Shown here one piece after another: positions 1 to 11,700 of a DNA stretch of 64,000 bases. Position numbers and translations under genes: made by a program. The notes below the pieces were generated by a model that made no database searches, was not told where the DNA came from, and saw only the letters and a list, made by a program, of their open reading frames with translations. Source of the stretch: Lithobates sylvaticus (Eukaryota > Chordata > Amphibia > Anura > Ranidae); assembly GCA_028564925.1 (NCBI GenBank), contig CM053033.1:108531000-108594999 (forward strand), given 5' to 3'. Position 1 is the first letter of the stretch; the number at the start of each line of letters is the position of its first letter.

Positions 1-347
1 GGGGGGGAAACAGCAAAAGCTCTGTCAATTTTTTTATTTTATTTTTTGCCGTCCCATTTGAAGGGGGATCCGCTCAGTTCCAGATCTGTCTGACACAACC
101 AGTAGAGAGTGTGAATAGAAATCTCCCCAGTAGGGACGCACTAAGCAATAAATATCTAACATAGGATCTAACCCTTCACCGCTGCACTACAAAAATTGCT
201 GCTTGTGTTTCCATTAGGGAGATTTCACCTCACTTTCTGTTCCTAAATGGGTTCACAGACCACAATAAAAACTTGAACATTTTTTCCTTTTGACAATAGT
301 AGATATGTTCAGTAAAACAGTAGGTATAGATGCACATTCCTTTAGAG
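1..347. other. Hemicentin intron/flank, no recognised gene
   Basis: AT-rich sequence with a T-rich run near 30-50. No exon-like reading frame recognised. It ends at the terminal inverted repeat of the hAT-like element. Confidence 0.5.
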
Positions 348-680
348 CAGTGGTTCTCAACCATTCTAGTGCCATAACCCCATTGATAAAAATTCCTTGT
401 GGGGACCCCTAACAGTAAAATTATTTTCGTAGCGTGGGTTGTCAGCACCCAAGGCAAGACAAGTAATTTGCGCCTCTAACCCATGGACATTTAGCACTCC
501 CTGAGTCCCTTCCACTCGTACAGTATTAAAACCCCTTATTGTACATTTTAGGATGTACCACTCTTTCTCTTTTTCTTTCCCTTTTATATCTCTCTATCCT
601 AATTTCTTGTTTTTTTCCCCATCCCTCTTTGTAGCTGTTTTTCTTGTTCTCTCTCTCCCTTTTTCTTTGTTCCTCCCCCT

Positions 681-1407
681 CTCAAAAAAGATTTTTCCCC
701 CCAGAGGGGAGGTGGGGTTTTTAGGCAGCACAATATGAAAAGTTGGATAATTGATACAACATAAGTCAAAGATAAAAGAATAAATGTTTTATTGTGTTGA
801 CACCAATGTGACAATATGGTTTAAAAGACATGAGCCCCAATCAGGAGTACCATACAAAGACCATACGATAAACCATACAGTATTGTATCAACGGACAATG
901 ATTTTCAAAACATCACATTTACTGAAAGCATAATAATACAGAAAACAGAAAGTAGAACCTGACACGTTTCAACTCTTATCAGTAAGAGTCTTCTTCAGAG
1001 GATTACTTTTTAAATGTGTCTATGTCTGCTTGTTAACCTAACCTAACATATGCTTACAAGCTTGTTATACTATTTTGCTTTCTATCCCAGCAGACATAGA
1101 CTCATACTGATAAGAGTTGAAACGCGTCAGTTCTACTTTCTGTTTTCTGTATTATTATGCTTTCAGTAAATGTGATGTTTTGAAAATCATTGTCCGTTGA
1201 TACAATACTGTATGTTTTATCGTATGGTCTTTGTATGGTACTCCTGATTGGGGCTCATGTCTTTTAAACCATATTGTCCCATTGGTGTCAACACAATAAA
1301 ACATTTATTCTTTTATCTTTGACTTATGTTGTATCAATTATCCAACTTTTCATATTGTGCTGCCTAAAAACCCCACCTCCCCTCTGGGGGGAAAAATCTT
1401 TTTTGAG
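681..1407. repeat. Long fold-back: two ~310-bp inverted arms around a ~108-bp spacer
   Basis: Arms 681-990 and 1099-1407 are nearly perfect reverse complements: both encode the same translated string MSHWCQHNKTFILLSLT, on opposite strands. The left arm carries a hammerhead-like core on the minus strand. It lies inside the hAT-like element, so it is either an inserted Penelope-like terminal repeat pair or an inverted duplication. Confidence 0.8.
957..1002 (-). ncRNA. Hammerhead-ribozyme-like core, site 1
   Basis: Read on the minus strand: CCT stem I bases, box CTGAAGA (fits CUGANGA), one extra A, stem II GACTCTTA-CTGA-TAAGAGTT (eight pairs including one G-T), GAAAC box, GTGTC with cleavage triplet GTC, then AGG closing stem I. 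The extra A before stem II departs from the textbook core. Activity is untested. Confidence 0.5.
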
Positions 1408-2511
1408 TTCATCCTTTAGGGGTGAGCAGCAATCCACACTCCTATATAAGTGCCCTTCTCTTTTTCTGTTCCTCCCCTCTTTCCCTCTCCCTTCCATGTA
1501 TTCTCTATTTTCATTCCTTCTCTTACTCCTTAGTGGGGGGGGGGGGGATGAGTGGCAGTGCTGGCAGGGAGTTGGGATGAGTGGCAGTGCTGGGGGGAGT
1601 TCTGATCAGCCAACTTAGGTGCTTTTGATAAAGGTCATCTGCTGATCTGAGAACTGAAGTGGGGACTTTTAAAGGCAATTATATAATCGCAGGTAGTGTT
1701 ACTCACTATGTCTCCGGTTTCACTGTGTCTCTGACTTTGTGGTGTCTCATAGCAGTGACACCTATGCCGAAATCAGGAGATAGTCTCCTCCAGCCCCTCC
1801 CACTTCACATTCCTCACCAGTCAGCTGACCTCTAGTCTCTGCCCCCAGCCATGCTGTGAACTGAATGGGTGGCTGCGAAGAGGCTGAGTGGGCAGCCGCG
1901 GGCTCCTGCTGGGCTGTCACAAAAAAGGCTGGGAGAGTGGTGCGGGATTCAGGAACAGCCCAGGATTTGGTGACCCCTGGCAAATCATCAATTGACCCCC
2001 AGGTTGAGAACCACTGCTTTTAATGAAACCAAGATATTTAATATTTGTGTAACTTTATTTTGCTGACCTGTTTTAGCTGCCATATTAAATAAAAGGAAGC
2101 TGCTTTATATTGATGATAGGTTTTTTCAAGCTTGCTTTTCCATATTTTGTTATCCTGTTAAACATAATGATTGGCAGGTTAGCCAGTAAAGGGAGCTTGA
2201 TACAGTGACCCTTTTGTCAGTCTTAACAACTGTTATGATGGGAATATAACCACACAGGGAATGCACTGTTTTCAGTGAGTCAGCTGACTCCTAGACTGAT
2301 TGTGAGAAGATATAGTAAAGCAAAACCCTTGTGTAGCATTGCAAAGCAGCAAGCAGAGCCTGAATATGTAACAAGCATATATGGCTGCTCCCTATTTACA
2401 TATATAATTACAAACTATACACAAGAAGGTGAGCCACAACAGCCTCCATAGGTTTCCTTATTGCAGGTTCCTTTAGTACAGTCAAAACTAACACATAGCA
2501 TTCTTGTTTAG

Positions 2512-2711
2512 CTCCACCCAGTATCAGAGAACCACCCACTGGGACCAAAGAGACAGTTCTCCGTGTTGGCGGAACCCTTGCATTACTGTGTGAATCTGAG
2601 GCTCTCCCTCATCCGGTTGTCACTTGGTATAAGAACGGCCAACTACTCCCAAGTGGCGGTAGTGTTTCCATCTTCAACAGTGGCCAGAGACTGGAGATAC
2701 AGAATGTCCAG
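2512..2711 (+). CDS. HMCN2: HMCN2 exon: Ig domain 1, first half
   Basis: Acceptor ttcttgtttag, donor GTAAGT. Enters in phase 1 ([10 protein letters not shown]...) and ends in phase 0. It carries the first Ig Cys (LALLCESEA) and the core Trp ([10 protein letters not shown]). The second half is the exon at 4367. The first exon of the gene visible in the window. Confidence 0.88.
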
Positions 2712-5700
2712 GTAAGTAATTACAACTCTTTCTTAGTTAAATGTTGAATTGCATAAAATAACCTACCTTTCTCATCTCTCGCCACAACCAGTCCCACTAA
2801 AAAATATCTCCTCTTTAAAGGAACCAGGTCACAAAACAAAACAAATGCTCTAAAGGAGTCAGCCATTCCCCAACTGACATTCTTAATTTCTTCATTCTAA
2901 TTCTATTGCAAACATAATACGTTTTGCTTCATGTTTCCTTTTGCTTCATGAAAGAGTAATTGTAACTTGCATACACAATATTCACATTAAGCCGATCATA
3001 TTTACATTTATATCTGAATTTTTTTTTTTTTTTTTAAAGTAGTCAAAGCCTTCGCCAATAATTCAGGAGCCACTGTCACAGTTGGTGCCGTTGGGGCCAG
3101 TGTTGTATGACAGACATATAAACAGTTTACAATTACCTGTAACTTACAAAATGGGTCTTCTTTATTGCAACATCAAGCAGATAAAATGCAATCTGCTGCA
3201 TCAAGCTTAAATATAATGCAAGCAACACCTTAATTGTAGCAAATATGTCATAAAGTATATTGATTTCCTATACAGCCTTTATAGGACTGCATCATAGTTT
3301 AACATTTTATATTTCGGTCAGCACTAAAAATACATTACATTTTTGGTCAAGTAAACGCAAATTATTGTTTGTGAATATTCTGAGTTGTTAAATCCAGTCA
3401 GATGGCTTTAATCTCATTTTCACGTTTGTCTGTCTATCTTTATCTGCTTTGTTTAAACTAACTCTGTGCTTGGCTCATGCAGGGCTAAGCAACATGTTCA
3501 CTTTAATGTCCCTACCCACCAGCATACTCTCACCATTTTTTTAATTCTTCTGTTTAGTTGCCAAGAGTGAAAGAAATGTGCTGCATTAGCTACAAATCAC
3601 TGGACTTGAGCATGCAGAGGGCTATGGACTCCCTATGTATCAGCACTCATTGGCTTAGCACTGTAACGTGGAGCAAGTCAGATGCTGCTCCATACTCATA
3701 GGTATTGGGATATGTCCTCCATCTCCCAGTGCTGAGAGGAGTGAGGGGAGGATTGCAGGAAAGGTAAAGCTAGCCATGCATGGATCGAAATGTGTCCGGT
3801 TCAGCAGGGACTGGATGAATTTCAATCCATGTATAGCCTCTGTGGTTGAACAGAAGTCGATCTCCTGAATGACTTCTGTTTAAACACCCTCTCGAATTAT
3901 AGCCACTCTCACAGTACCGCACGTTATTGTCTGCAGCGCTGATCAGTATATTCTGACAGCGGGAAAGTCTCTCCATTGTCAGTATACAAAGACACAGCGG
4001 GGAGGATTCACCCATCCACTTTGAATGTGTGGATAGAAGATTTGTGTTTTTTCATTTAACACACTGGTTGAATGAAAAAAAACAGACTCATGTATGGGTT
4101 GCCTAAGTATATACTGTATGTTTCTAGGGAAGAGTGCGTTAAAGCAAACCTGTTGTTTTACCTTAAATTTGTAAGGCACAGATTTTCTTAAAGAAAACCT
4201 GTTTACAAATCTAAATGGCTCAAGATGATTTTTTTTTGTAAAAACAAATTACATAAACCGTAAAATGTAAAATATTGTAAATAAAACTGAGCCAAACCCA
4301 TTATAGTCAGATATAATTTGTATTTCTTGGTCCATTATTGCACTGTATCCTTTTTTTAATTAACAGGCATCAGATAAAGGTGTCTACACCTGCAAGATGA
4401 GCAATGTAGCTGGTGAAGCTGAGCTGACCTACACAGTGGTCATACAGGGTGAGTGAGTAACAAAGGCCACACAACTACGGTAGTTAATTGACAAGTAACA
4501 ATAAAATTACTCTACGCACTAGTTTTGTCTGTATATACAGTATATAAAAGGGTATAATTGTTTGTAACTTTTTTCTCCTGCAGTACCAGTTTCTATCATC
4601 CACCCACAAAATGAGACGATTCAGCTTACCATTGGGAATTCCATAGTCTTATCATGTGAAGCTGAAGGCTCTCCACCACCTAAGATTACATGGCTAAAGG
4701 ATGGGCAGCCATTGGGTAAGTAGGATGCAAAGAGGTATATCTACTGCCTACATAGGTCTTCAATAAAAGGTTATAGTTTCTGTTCTCTGTTTTTGCTACA
4801 TTGCTGCATTGGTTAGCAGTACGCAAAGTAAGTGCAAAGGGCTGTGTGGGATCTGCACGTAAAAATCAGCAACACTGGGTAGGCTTTTAAACCTTATACA
4901 CACTATTAGATTTTCTGCAGATTTTTGTCATCAAATTTACCAAAAACATGTAGTGCAAGGGCCTGTCTGATTGCATACAAATTGAAACTCTTAAGGTTTG
5001 ACCTCATATTATATGGTTTTGGTAAATCTGAAGACAAAAATCTGCAGAAAATCTAATAGTGTGTTTGGGGTCTTAGGAAAGTTATTTATCAATGATAAAT
5101 ATAGAAACCTGTGTCTAAAACGAAGTTTATCTGCAAACAGTTTGTGTTTGTTCTGTTATACAATCCAATGATTTCTTTAAAGAAAATGCAGTATATTATT
5201 ACTGAGCAGATATATTGAGTAACTATTTTACTTTTATAAAGATAATATAAAATGCACTGTCTCGAAAAATAATTGTAAATATAATAGTCACATAATATCA
5301 ATTAATATTCTTCAGTGTCAAATGTAAACTGCTATGTGTGATTACAAACTATATAGTGAGAACCATGTCCAAAGATTACATAATAAACATATCATATAAA
5401 GTGTAAAGTGCAAAAAATTCCACAAATAACTGTAATAAAAAATCCAATTATTCATACATAGAGAATAAAAGTCCAAATAAAGTCCATCCAAGGGCATTGA
5501 CATTGCGCGCTAGCCTCCAATCCCAGATGATGCCTTCTAGGGGAAAACCCGTCGGGCGGAGCTAGCGGTGTGAAGTCAGCACGCACGGACCTGTTCACAG
5601 CTATCGCAGTCGTGCTTATCTAAATCGTTTTGCCTGTTTACAAGATTTACTCTGTAAGTTCAATACTTTTTATTGAATAAACTTTTAAAAGCAGTATAGC

Positions 5701-8700
5701 ACTATGAGTTCTCTTCCAGTGACATTTGCCGCTGAAGGATATTAATTGTTATTATATGGTTTTTATATTCACAATATTTTTTGAGACATCGCCGGCATTA
5801 TTATTATTATCTTTATAGAATTTGTGTGGTATTTAGGTTCTTTTTAGTGCAGCATTTTTGCTTTAATTGTGGCCAAGCACGAGTCCTAGGAATTTTTTTT
5901 ATGTAGAGATTTGTAGCTAACCCATTAGTGGCAGAGTAGATTAGCTACTATAATCATCCTGCCTCTTTGGCCCAACTGTCACTTCGGGGGGGGGGGAGGG
6001 GGGGGGGGGTAAACCCAGAGCAAATAATCATATAGTGCCTTTGAGAAGTATTCTTACCCATTGAAATTTTTCAAATTTTGTCATGTTACAACCAAAAACA
6101 TAAATGTATTTTATTGGGATTTTATGTGATAGACCAACACAAAGTGGCACATAATTGTGAAGTGGAAGGAAAATGATAAATGTTTTTCTTTTAAGATATT
6201 TATTTGTAAAAACAAAAAAAAGTGTTGTGCGCATTTGTATTCAACCCACTTTACTCTGATACCCTAACTAAAATCTAGTGGAACCAATTGCCTTCAGAAG
6301 CCACCTTATTAAAAAATAGAGTCCACCTGTGTAATTTAATCTCAGTATAAGTACAGCTGTTCTGTGAAGCCCTCAGAGGTTTATTATAGAACCTTAGTGA
6401 ACAAACAGCATTATGAAGGCCAAGGAACACACCAGACAGGTCAGGGATAAAGTTGTGGAGAAGTTTAAAGAAGGGTTAGGTTATTAAAAAATATTCCAAG
6501 CTTTGAACATGTCACAGAGCACTGTTCAATCCATCATCCGAAAATGGAAAGAGTATGGCACAACTGCAAACCTACCAAGACATTGCCGTCCACCTAAATT
6601 GACAGACCAGGCAAGGAGAGCATTAAAGGGGTAGTAAACCCTTGTGTTTTTTCAACTTAATGCATCCTATGCATTAAGGTGAAAAAAACTTCTGGCAGTG
6701 ACCGCCCCCCCTGCCCCCCCCCACCCCGTTTTACTTACCTGAGCCCTGTAATTCCCTCAGCTGAGACACGCTCTCCCTCTCTGCACGGGGTCCCGGCTCT
6801 TGATTGGGTAGATTGATAGCAGCGCAGCCATTGGCTCCTGCTGCTGTCAATCAATTTGTGTCTATGGACACAAATGCTGGACTGGGGAGCGTCCCCGCAC
6901 GGTAAGCCCCCTGGGAGAGAGGTTCTCCTAGGGGGTTATCTGATGCGAGGAGGAGCCACGAGAGCCACCGCGGGGCCCCAGAAATGGACGATCGGGGCCA
7001 CTCTGTGCAAAACGAGCTGCACAGTGGAGGTAAGTATGACATGTTTGTTATTGTAAAAAAAATAAAACGAGAATCACTTTAATCAGAGAAGCAGCCAAGA
7101 GACCCATGGTAACTCTGGAGGAGCTGCAGAGATCCACAGCTCAGGTGGGAGAAATAACATGTATAAAAATATATCGAGATCGAGCGCTTAGAACAATAGA
7201 TAAAAAAGGTCCTGATAAAAGTAATTCATAAAAATTCTAAGAAAAAATGTGGCGCTTTCATCCAGGCCAAGAAACCAATCCTAAGGGGGAGGAGACTCCA
7301 AAGAATGGTTCCACAGAAGCGTCTAATTATTGATGTCAATATTCCAGTATGTATAGCAGCAACGTATGGGACCGTGCTATAACAATAATGTATGAGATAA
7401 TTCAAATAAAACAATCCAAGGTGAAGAAATAATACATAAATAAATTTGTGAAATGAATGAATAAATTACATATAACAATAAATGCTGAAGTGTGGAAATA
7501 GATATGCGTGGTAAAAATGCCCAACAAGATGCGTGTATCAATAAAAAATTAATTTGTGAATAGTACGCAAATAAACTAAGTGCTAAGGAATGTGAAAAAT
7601 GCAATTAATGCAAACAATGCAAATACTGCAAAGGTTAATAAAAAATGCAAAAAAAGGGGATTAATCCAATTAATGCAAAAAGATGCAAAAATAACAAAAA
7701 AATTGTGCAAACAAGCATGTGAAGACAACAAACACAACCGTATAAGAATGTGAAGATCCAAATGGTGACTGTGTTTAGTAAGAAAACATCCAGTGTATTC
7801 TAAAGGAATATGCTACAATAAAGTGTCCAGTGCAATCAGGATTGCCATTCACAATTAAGCCCCATACACACGGTAGGATTTTCGCATGGATTCTGTCCGA
7901 CCGTGTGTATGCACCATCGGACAGTGTACGTCGGATTGTCCGACGGACAAAGTCCTATCTCCTGCTGGATAGATTTTCCGACAACACGGTCCGATCACAC
8001 CAAATCCGATCGTGTGTATGGTAGTCCGACGGACAAAGTGCTACGCATGCTCAGATCACATTAGAAGACCAAAGCTATTGGCTACTAGCCTCTACGTAGT
8101 CCCGTCGTAGGCAACAAACGTCACCACGTTCAGAATGATCGGATTTTCCGACAACTTTGTCCGACCGTGTGTACGCAAAACCAACATCGGACAAAGTATG
8201 ACGGACATGATCCGACGGACCTGGTCCTCGGATAATCCGAGCGTGTGTATGGGGCTTTAGACTTCCATACACGATAAAATCGACAACTCCTGTGTAGTGA
8301 TTCCTTCTACCCAGAGTGCACTCTTTGTGTGGTGGTAATGATCTCTTCCATGCAAGAAAGTGCCGATCCAAAATGTTTTCCCCAGCCTCTTACCTTTAGG
8401 CAAGAGGGTAACAGCCTTTCAATGACAGGAAGAAAAGGAGACAGATCACTTCCGTGTGGTTTCTCCAGATACGTATCCTTACTGCCCTCTTAGACTCTCT
8501 CCATAGGTCCCGCAGACATGGGGGCAGAAAGAGGGAGACATTCCATTGTGCAGAATTCAAAAAATAGATTTTATTAAGGATAAAATAAACTTACAGTTGG
8601 TATATAACAAATACAGGCAGCGGTAATACACAGCACGACCCCGGCCGAGATCGCACTTAGGTCACCTGACTCTGACTCCTCACGCGTATCGCCACGCCCA

Positions 8701-11700
8701 CGTGGCTTTCTCAAAGGCCTTTGAAAGGCTGTTACCCTCTTGCCTAAAGGTAAGAGGCTGGGGAAAACATTTTGGATTGGCACTTTCTTGCATGGAAGAG
8801 ATCATTACCACATCCCCACCGTGAAACATTTGTGGTGGCAGCATCATGTTGTGTCCTGCTTCTGTTCACAGACGCTCTCCATCCAATTTGACAGAGCTTG
8901 AGCTATTTTGCAAAAAAAAAAAAATGCACAATAATTTCACTTCACATTTCAGCTGCTAGAGACATGCTCAAAAAGACTTGCAGCTCTAATTGCAGCGAAA
9001 GGTGGTTCTACAAAGTATTAATTCAGGGGGGCTGAATACAAATCTTCGCCACACTTTTCACATATTTATTTGTAAGAAATTTGGAAAACCATTTATCTTT
9101 TTCCTTCCATTTCACAATTATGTGCCACTTTGTGTTGGTCTATCACATAAAATCCCAATAAAATATATTTATGTTTTTGGCTGTAACATGACAAAATGTG
9201 GAAAGTTTTAAGGGGTATGAATATGTTTTCAAGGCACTGTATCCTGCAGCAGCTTCATGAACTGCAGGCTGGAGAGCTGAACTTCTCCGCTCTATGGGAG
9301 AGCAGTATCCCCTCCGCAGCTGTTGCATACTAAAGCATGACCACTGTGTTGCACTGCAAAGCAGAGCCTGAGTATTTAATGTGCAAATAAGAATGCTTAT
9401 ATATACGCACAGTATATAATCAGAAGTAATGCATTGAAACAAGGTTTTTAAAATACCAAAACAGATTGATAAGATTATTTATGTTAAGCCAGTCTCTTGA
9501 AATTTTTGTGTGTAAATGTATGTATGAAATGACATTTGACCCAGTCGTGGATGAAATGGGCCTTGCTAAATCCAGACTGGCCCGTTATCTTTTACCTGGA
9601 GAATGATCTGACCAGGACACCTGCTTATATTTGATTACTGGGTTGACTACTTGGTTACTGTACATACATACTGCATCATCGGATTCAAACAAATTTGACA
9701 AGACTGTGAAATAATGTGGGCATTGTTCATTTTTCTGGAGAAATTCTTTAATATGCAAGGACTAAACAAGCTTTAACACTTACATGAAAATCTGACCAAA
9801 ATGTTGTATGTTTGCATGTATGTGTAATGTATGTTCTGTACATAAAACTCTCTATTTTTTTTCCAGAGCATGTTGGAGACCGTGGAGTGATCATCAGGGG
9901 TAGTCGACTGCAGATTGGCAGAGTACAGCCCTCACATGCAGGGCACTATAGCTGTATAGTGCAGAACCATTTATCTCAAGCTCACAAAGACTTCTTGCTT
10001 CTGATACAAGGTATGAACCTAGATAACATGAAGGTGTGGTTTATAATGCCACTGCATAAAAAAAAATAAAAAAATCTTCCAGTGCAATTCATTTGGTTAT
10101 TTTACCTGTTAAGAAATCTGAAATATAAAATGGTTATAAAACCATGTTAGCCTTTGTAATGACCTGAACTGTCAACAACATCATGTGCATACCATAATAA
10201 AAGGATTGATTGATATTACTGTGGTAGAAAATACTTTTATTTTATTTTTTATTTTTTTTTACACAGTGGCTCCAAGAATCGTTGGATCAGAAATTCCAAG
10301 TGAGCGAAGCATCCAGGTTAAACAGGAGGTGACACTAGAATGTAAAGCAGAGGGAACACCTGCACCCCAGGTTTTGTGGCTGAAAGATGGAAGACCCCTG
10401 GATCTCGTCTCAGCTCCAAACATGCGGTAAAGTCAAACAGGAGCAATGCTGACCATAGTTTACCATAAACTAGTGAAGTCCTTCTGAGGTTTAAGTTCTC
10501 AAAGGGTCGTCAATTCACCCAAAGCTAGTTCAGTTGGACGACAGAGAATTAAAACATTTCTTATGGACTCTGTTGGTGAGAACTCTGCACTGAGCTCCCA
10601 ATTCTGCACACCTGCTGTGCCCATTATGAAGGGTTCCCTTTCTCCATGCTGGATTTCTTATTCATTTTAAATTATGAAGTATTTAACAGAAGCTGGAGGT
10701 GGGAGAAAACACTCAAAAACTCAGAGGTGCACAGAAACAGAGTTCTATGGCAGGGAGCATCCAAAACATATAAGCTAGAGCCTCTCTCAGAGTCAGCTCA
10801 CCTATTTTTTTTTTTTTAATCAGCCCTAAAGGCAATTGAAAATCACAAATACATACTTCCATGTCAGCCTAGATCAGGTGCAGACAAGTATACAGCTCTA
10901 TGTGTTGTACTTAGTTTATCACATTCATGTTTTTCCTCATCAGTCTGTCCCAAGATGGAAGCTCTGTACATCTTACATCCGTGCAACCCTCTGACTCTGG
11001 CCGCTACACATGCCTGGCTCGTAATGTTGCTGGTGAAGACACAAAAGTTTATGTACTGAACATACTTGGTAAGTACCGCGATACCCTGGGATTTATCACC
11101 CACATTTACTCAGTTGTCATTAATTTGAAAAAACAGCCGTAAAGCAGATCTAAAGTCAAACTACAATTATAGTCATTCCACTTCCCCAAACTATTTATTT
11201 TCATGAGCAAGCTCTAAAACTGGGCATACACTAGTAGGCAATTCTCATCAGAACCTTCTTAGAGCATTCTTTCTTACCATTATTGAGTCAGCTAATTTTG
11301 TCCATATCCATTATTGAATGTAATCCCAGATATATTAAACTGGTTTCATTACAGTCTGTACGATATTTCATACAATTTTCTTGAACGAAAACTACATTTA
11401 CATTTAGAATTTTGTTTGTTGAGAAAAAAATGTAATCCTGCTCCTTTTAACTTTTTCGTCCCCACAGTTAAAAAAGAACAATGATTTAATCCCATTAACC
11501 ATTAGAAAGTTAAACAAAAGTTACAAAAACAAACATTTTTTTACAAAATTCTACTAATGCATGGCCATCTTAACACTGCCAGGAGTTGCCAAAATACTTA
11601 CCTTTCAGGAGCTTCAATCTTCTGTTAACTTGTAGACTGCTAATTCTTGATCTGAGACATGGCCAGGGGTGGGGCCTGTGTGCAGGCACTGATTGGCTGT

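Larger units (their letters stand above)
348..2016. mobile_element. hAT-type (Charlie-like) non-autonomous DNA transposon
   Basis: Ends in perfect 15-bp inverted repeats, CAGTGGTTCTCAACC and GGTTGAGAACCACTG, typical of hAT elements. The flanks ctttagag and cttttaat could be a diverged 8-bp target duplication (a weak match). No transposase frame is seen. A long fold-back (681-1407) lies inside. Confidence 0.75.
7150..8812. mobile_element. Hammerhead-bearing insertion in the Tc1 copy, with inverted arms at its right end
   Basis: Replaces the middle of the Tc1 transposase between 'cagctcaggtgggag' and 'ccccaccgtgaaac'. Segments 8330-8425 and 8718-8813 are near-perfect inverted copies, with a hammerhead-like core next to the right arm. 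Another palindromic MITE (7856-8258) has inserted within it. Likely Penelope-like; borders are approximate. Confidence 0.5.
6033..9239 (+). mobile_element. Tc1/mariner transposon with ~200-bp inverted repeats, interrupted by insertions
   Basis: Flanked by TA at 6031-6032 and 9240-9241. The ends are long inverted repeats (TAGTGCCTTTGAGAAG... against ...TTTTCAAGGCACTG). Decayed transposase pieces survive: a helix-turn-helix part near 6410-6630 ([30 protein letters not shown]), a short piece at 7080-7150, and a C-terminal part near 8813-9000 ([21 protein letters not shown]). Stops and large insertions make it inactive. Confidence 0.85.

Noticed and set aside
599-1618. Matching 71- and 114-codon frames on opposite strands starting MSHWCQHNKTF
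   Set aside because: They are the two arms of a fold-back repeat read in opposite directions, not a gene family.
8820-8850. 'gtgaaacatttgtgg' as a hammerhead GAAAC box
   Set aside because: It is Tc1 transposase sequence (the conserved 'ccccaccgtgaaac...gcagcatcatg' stretch).
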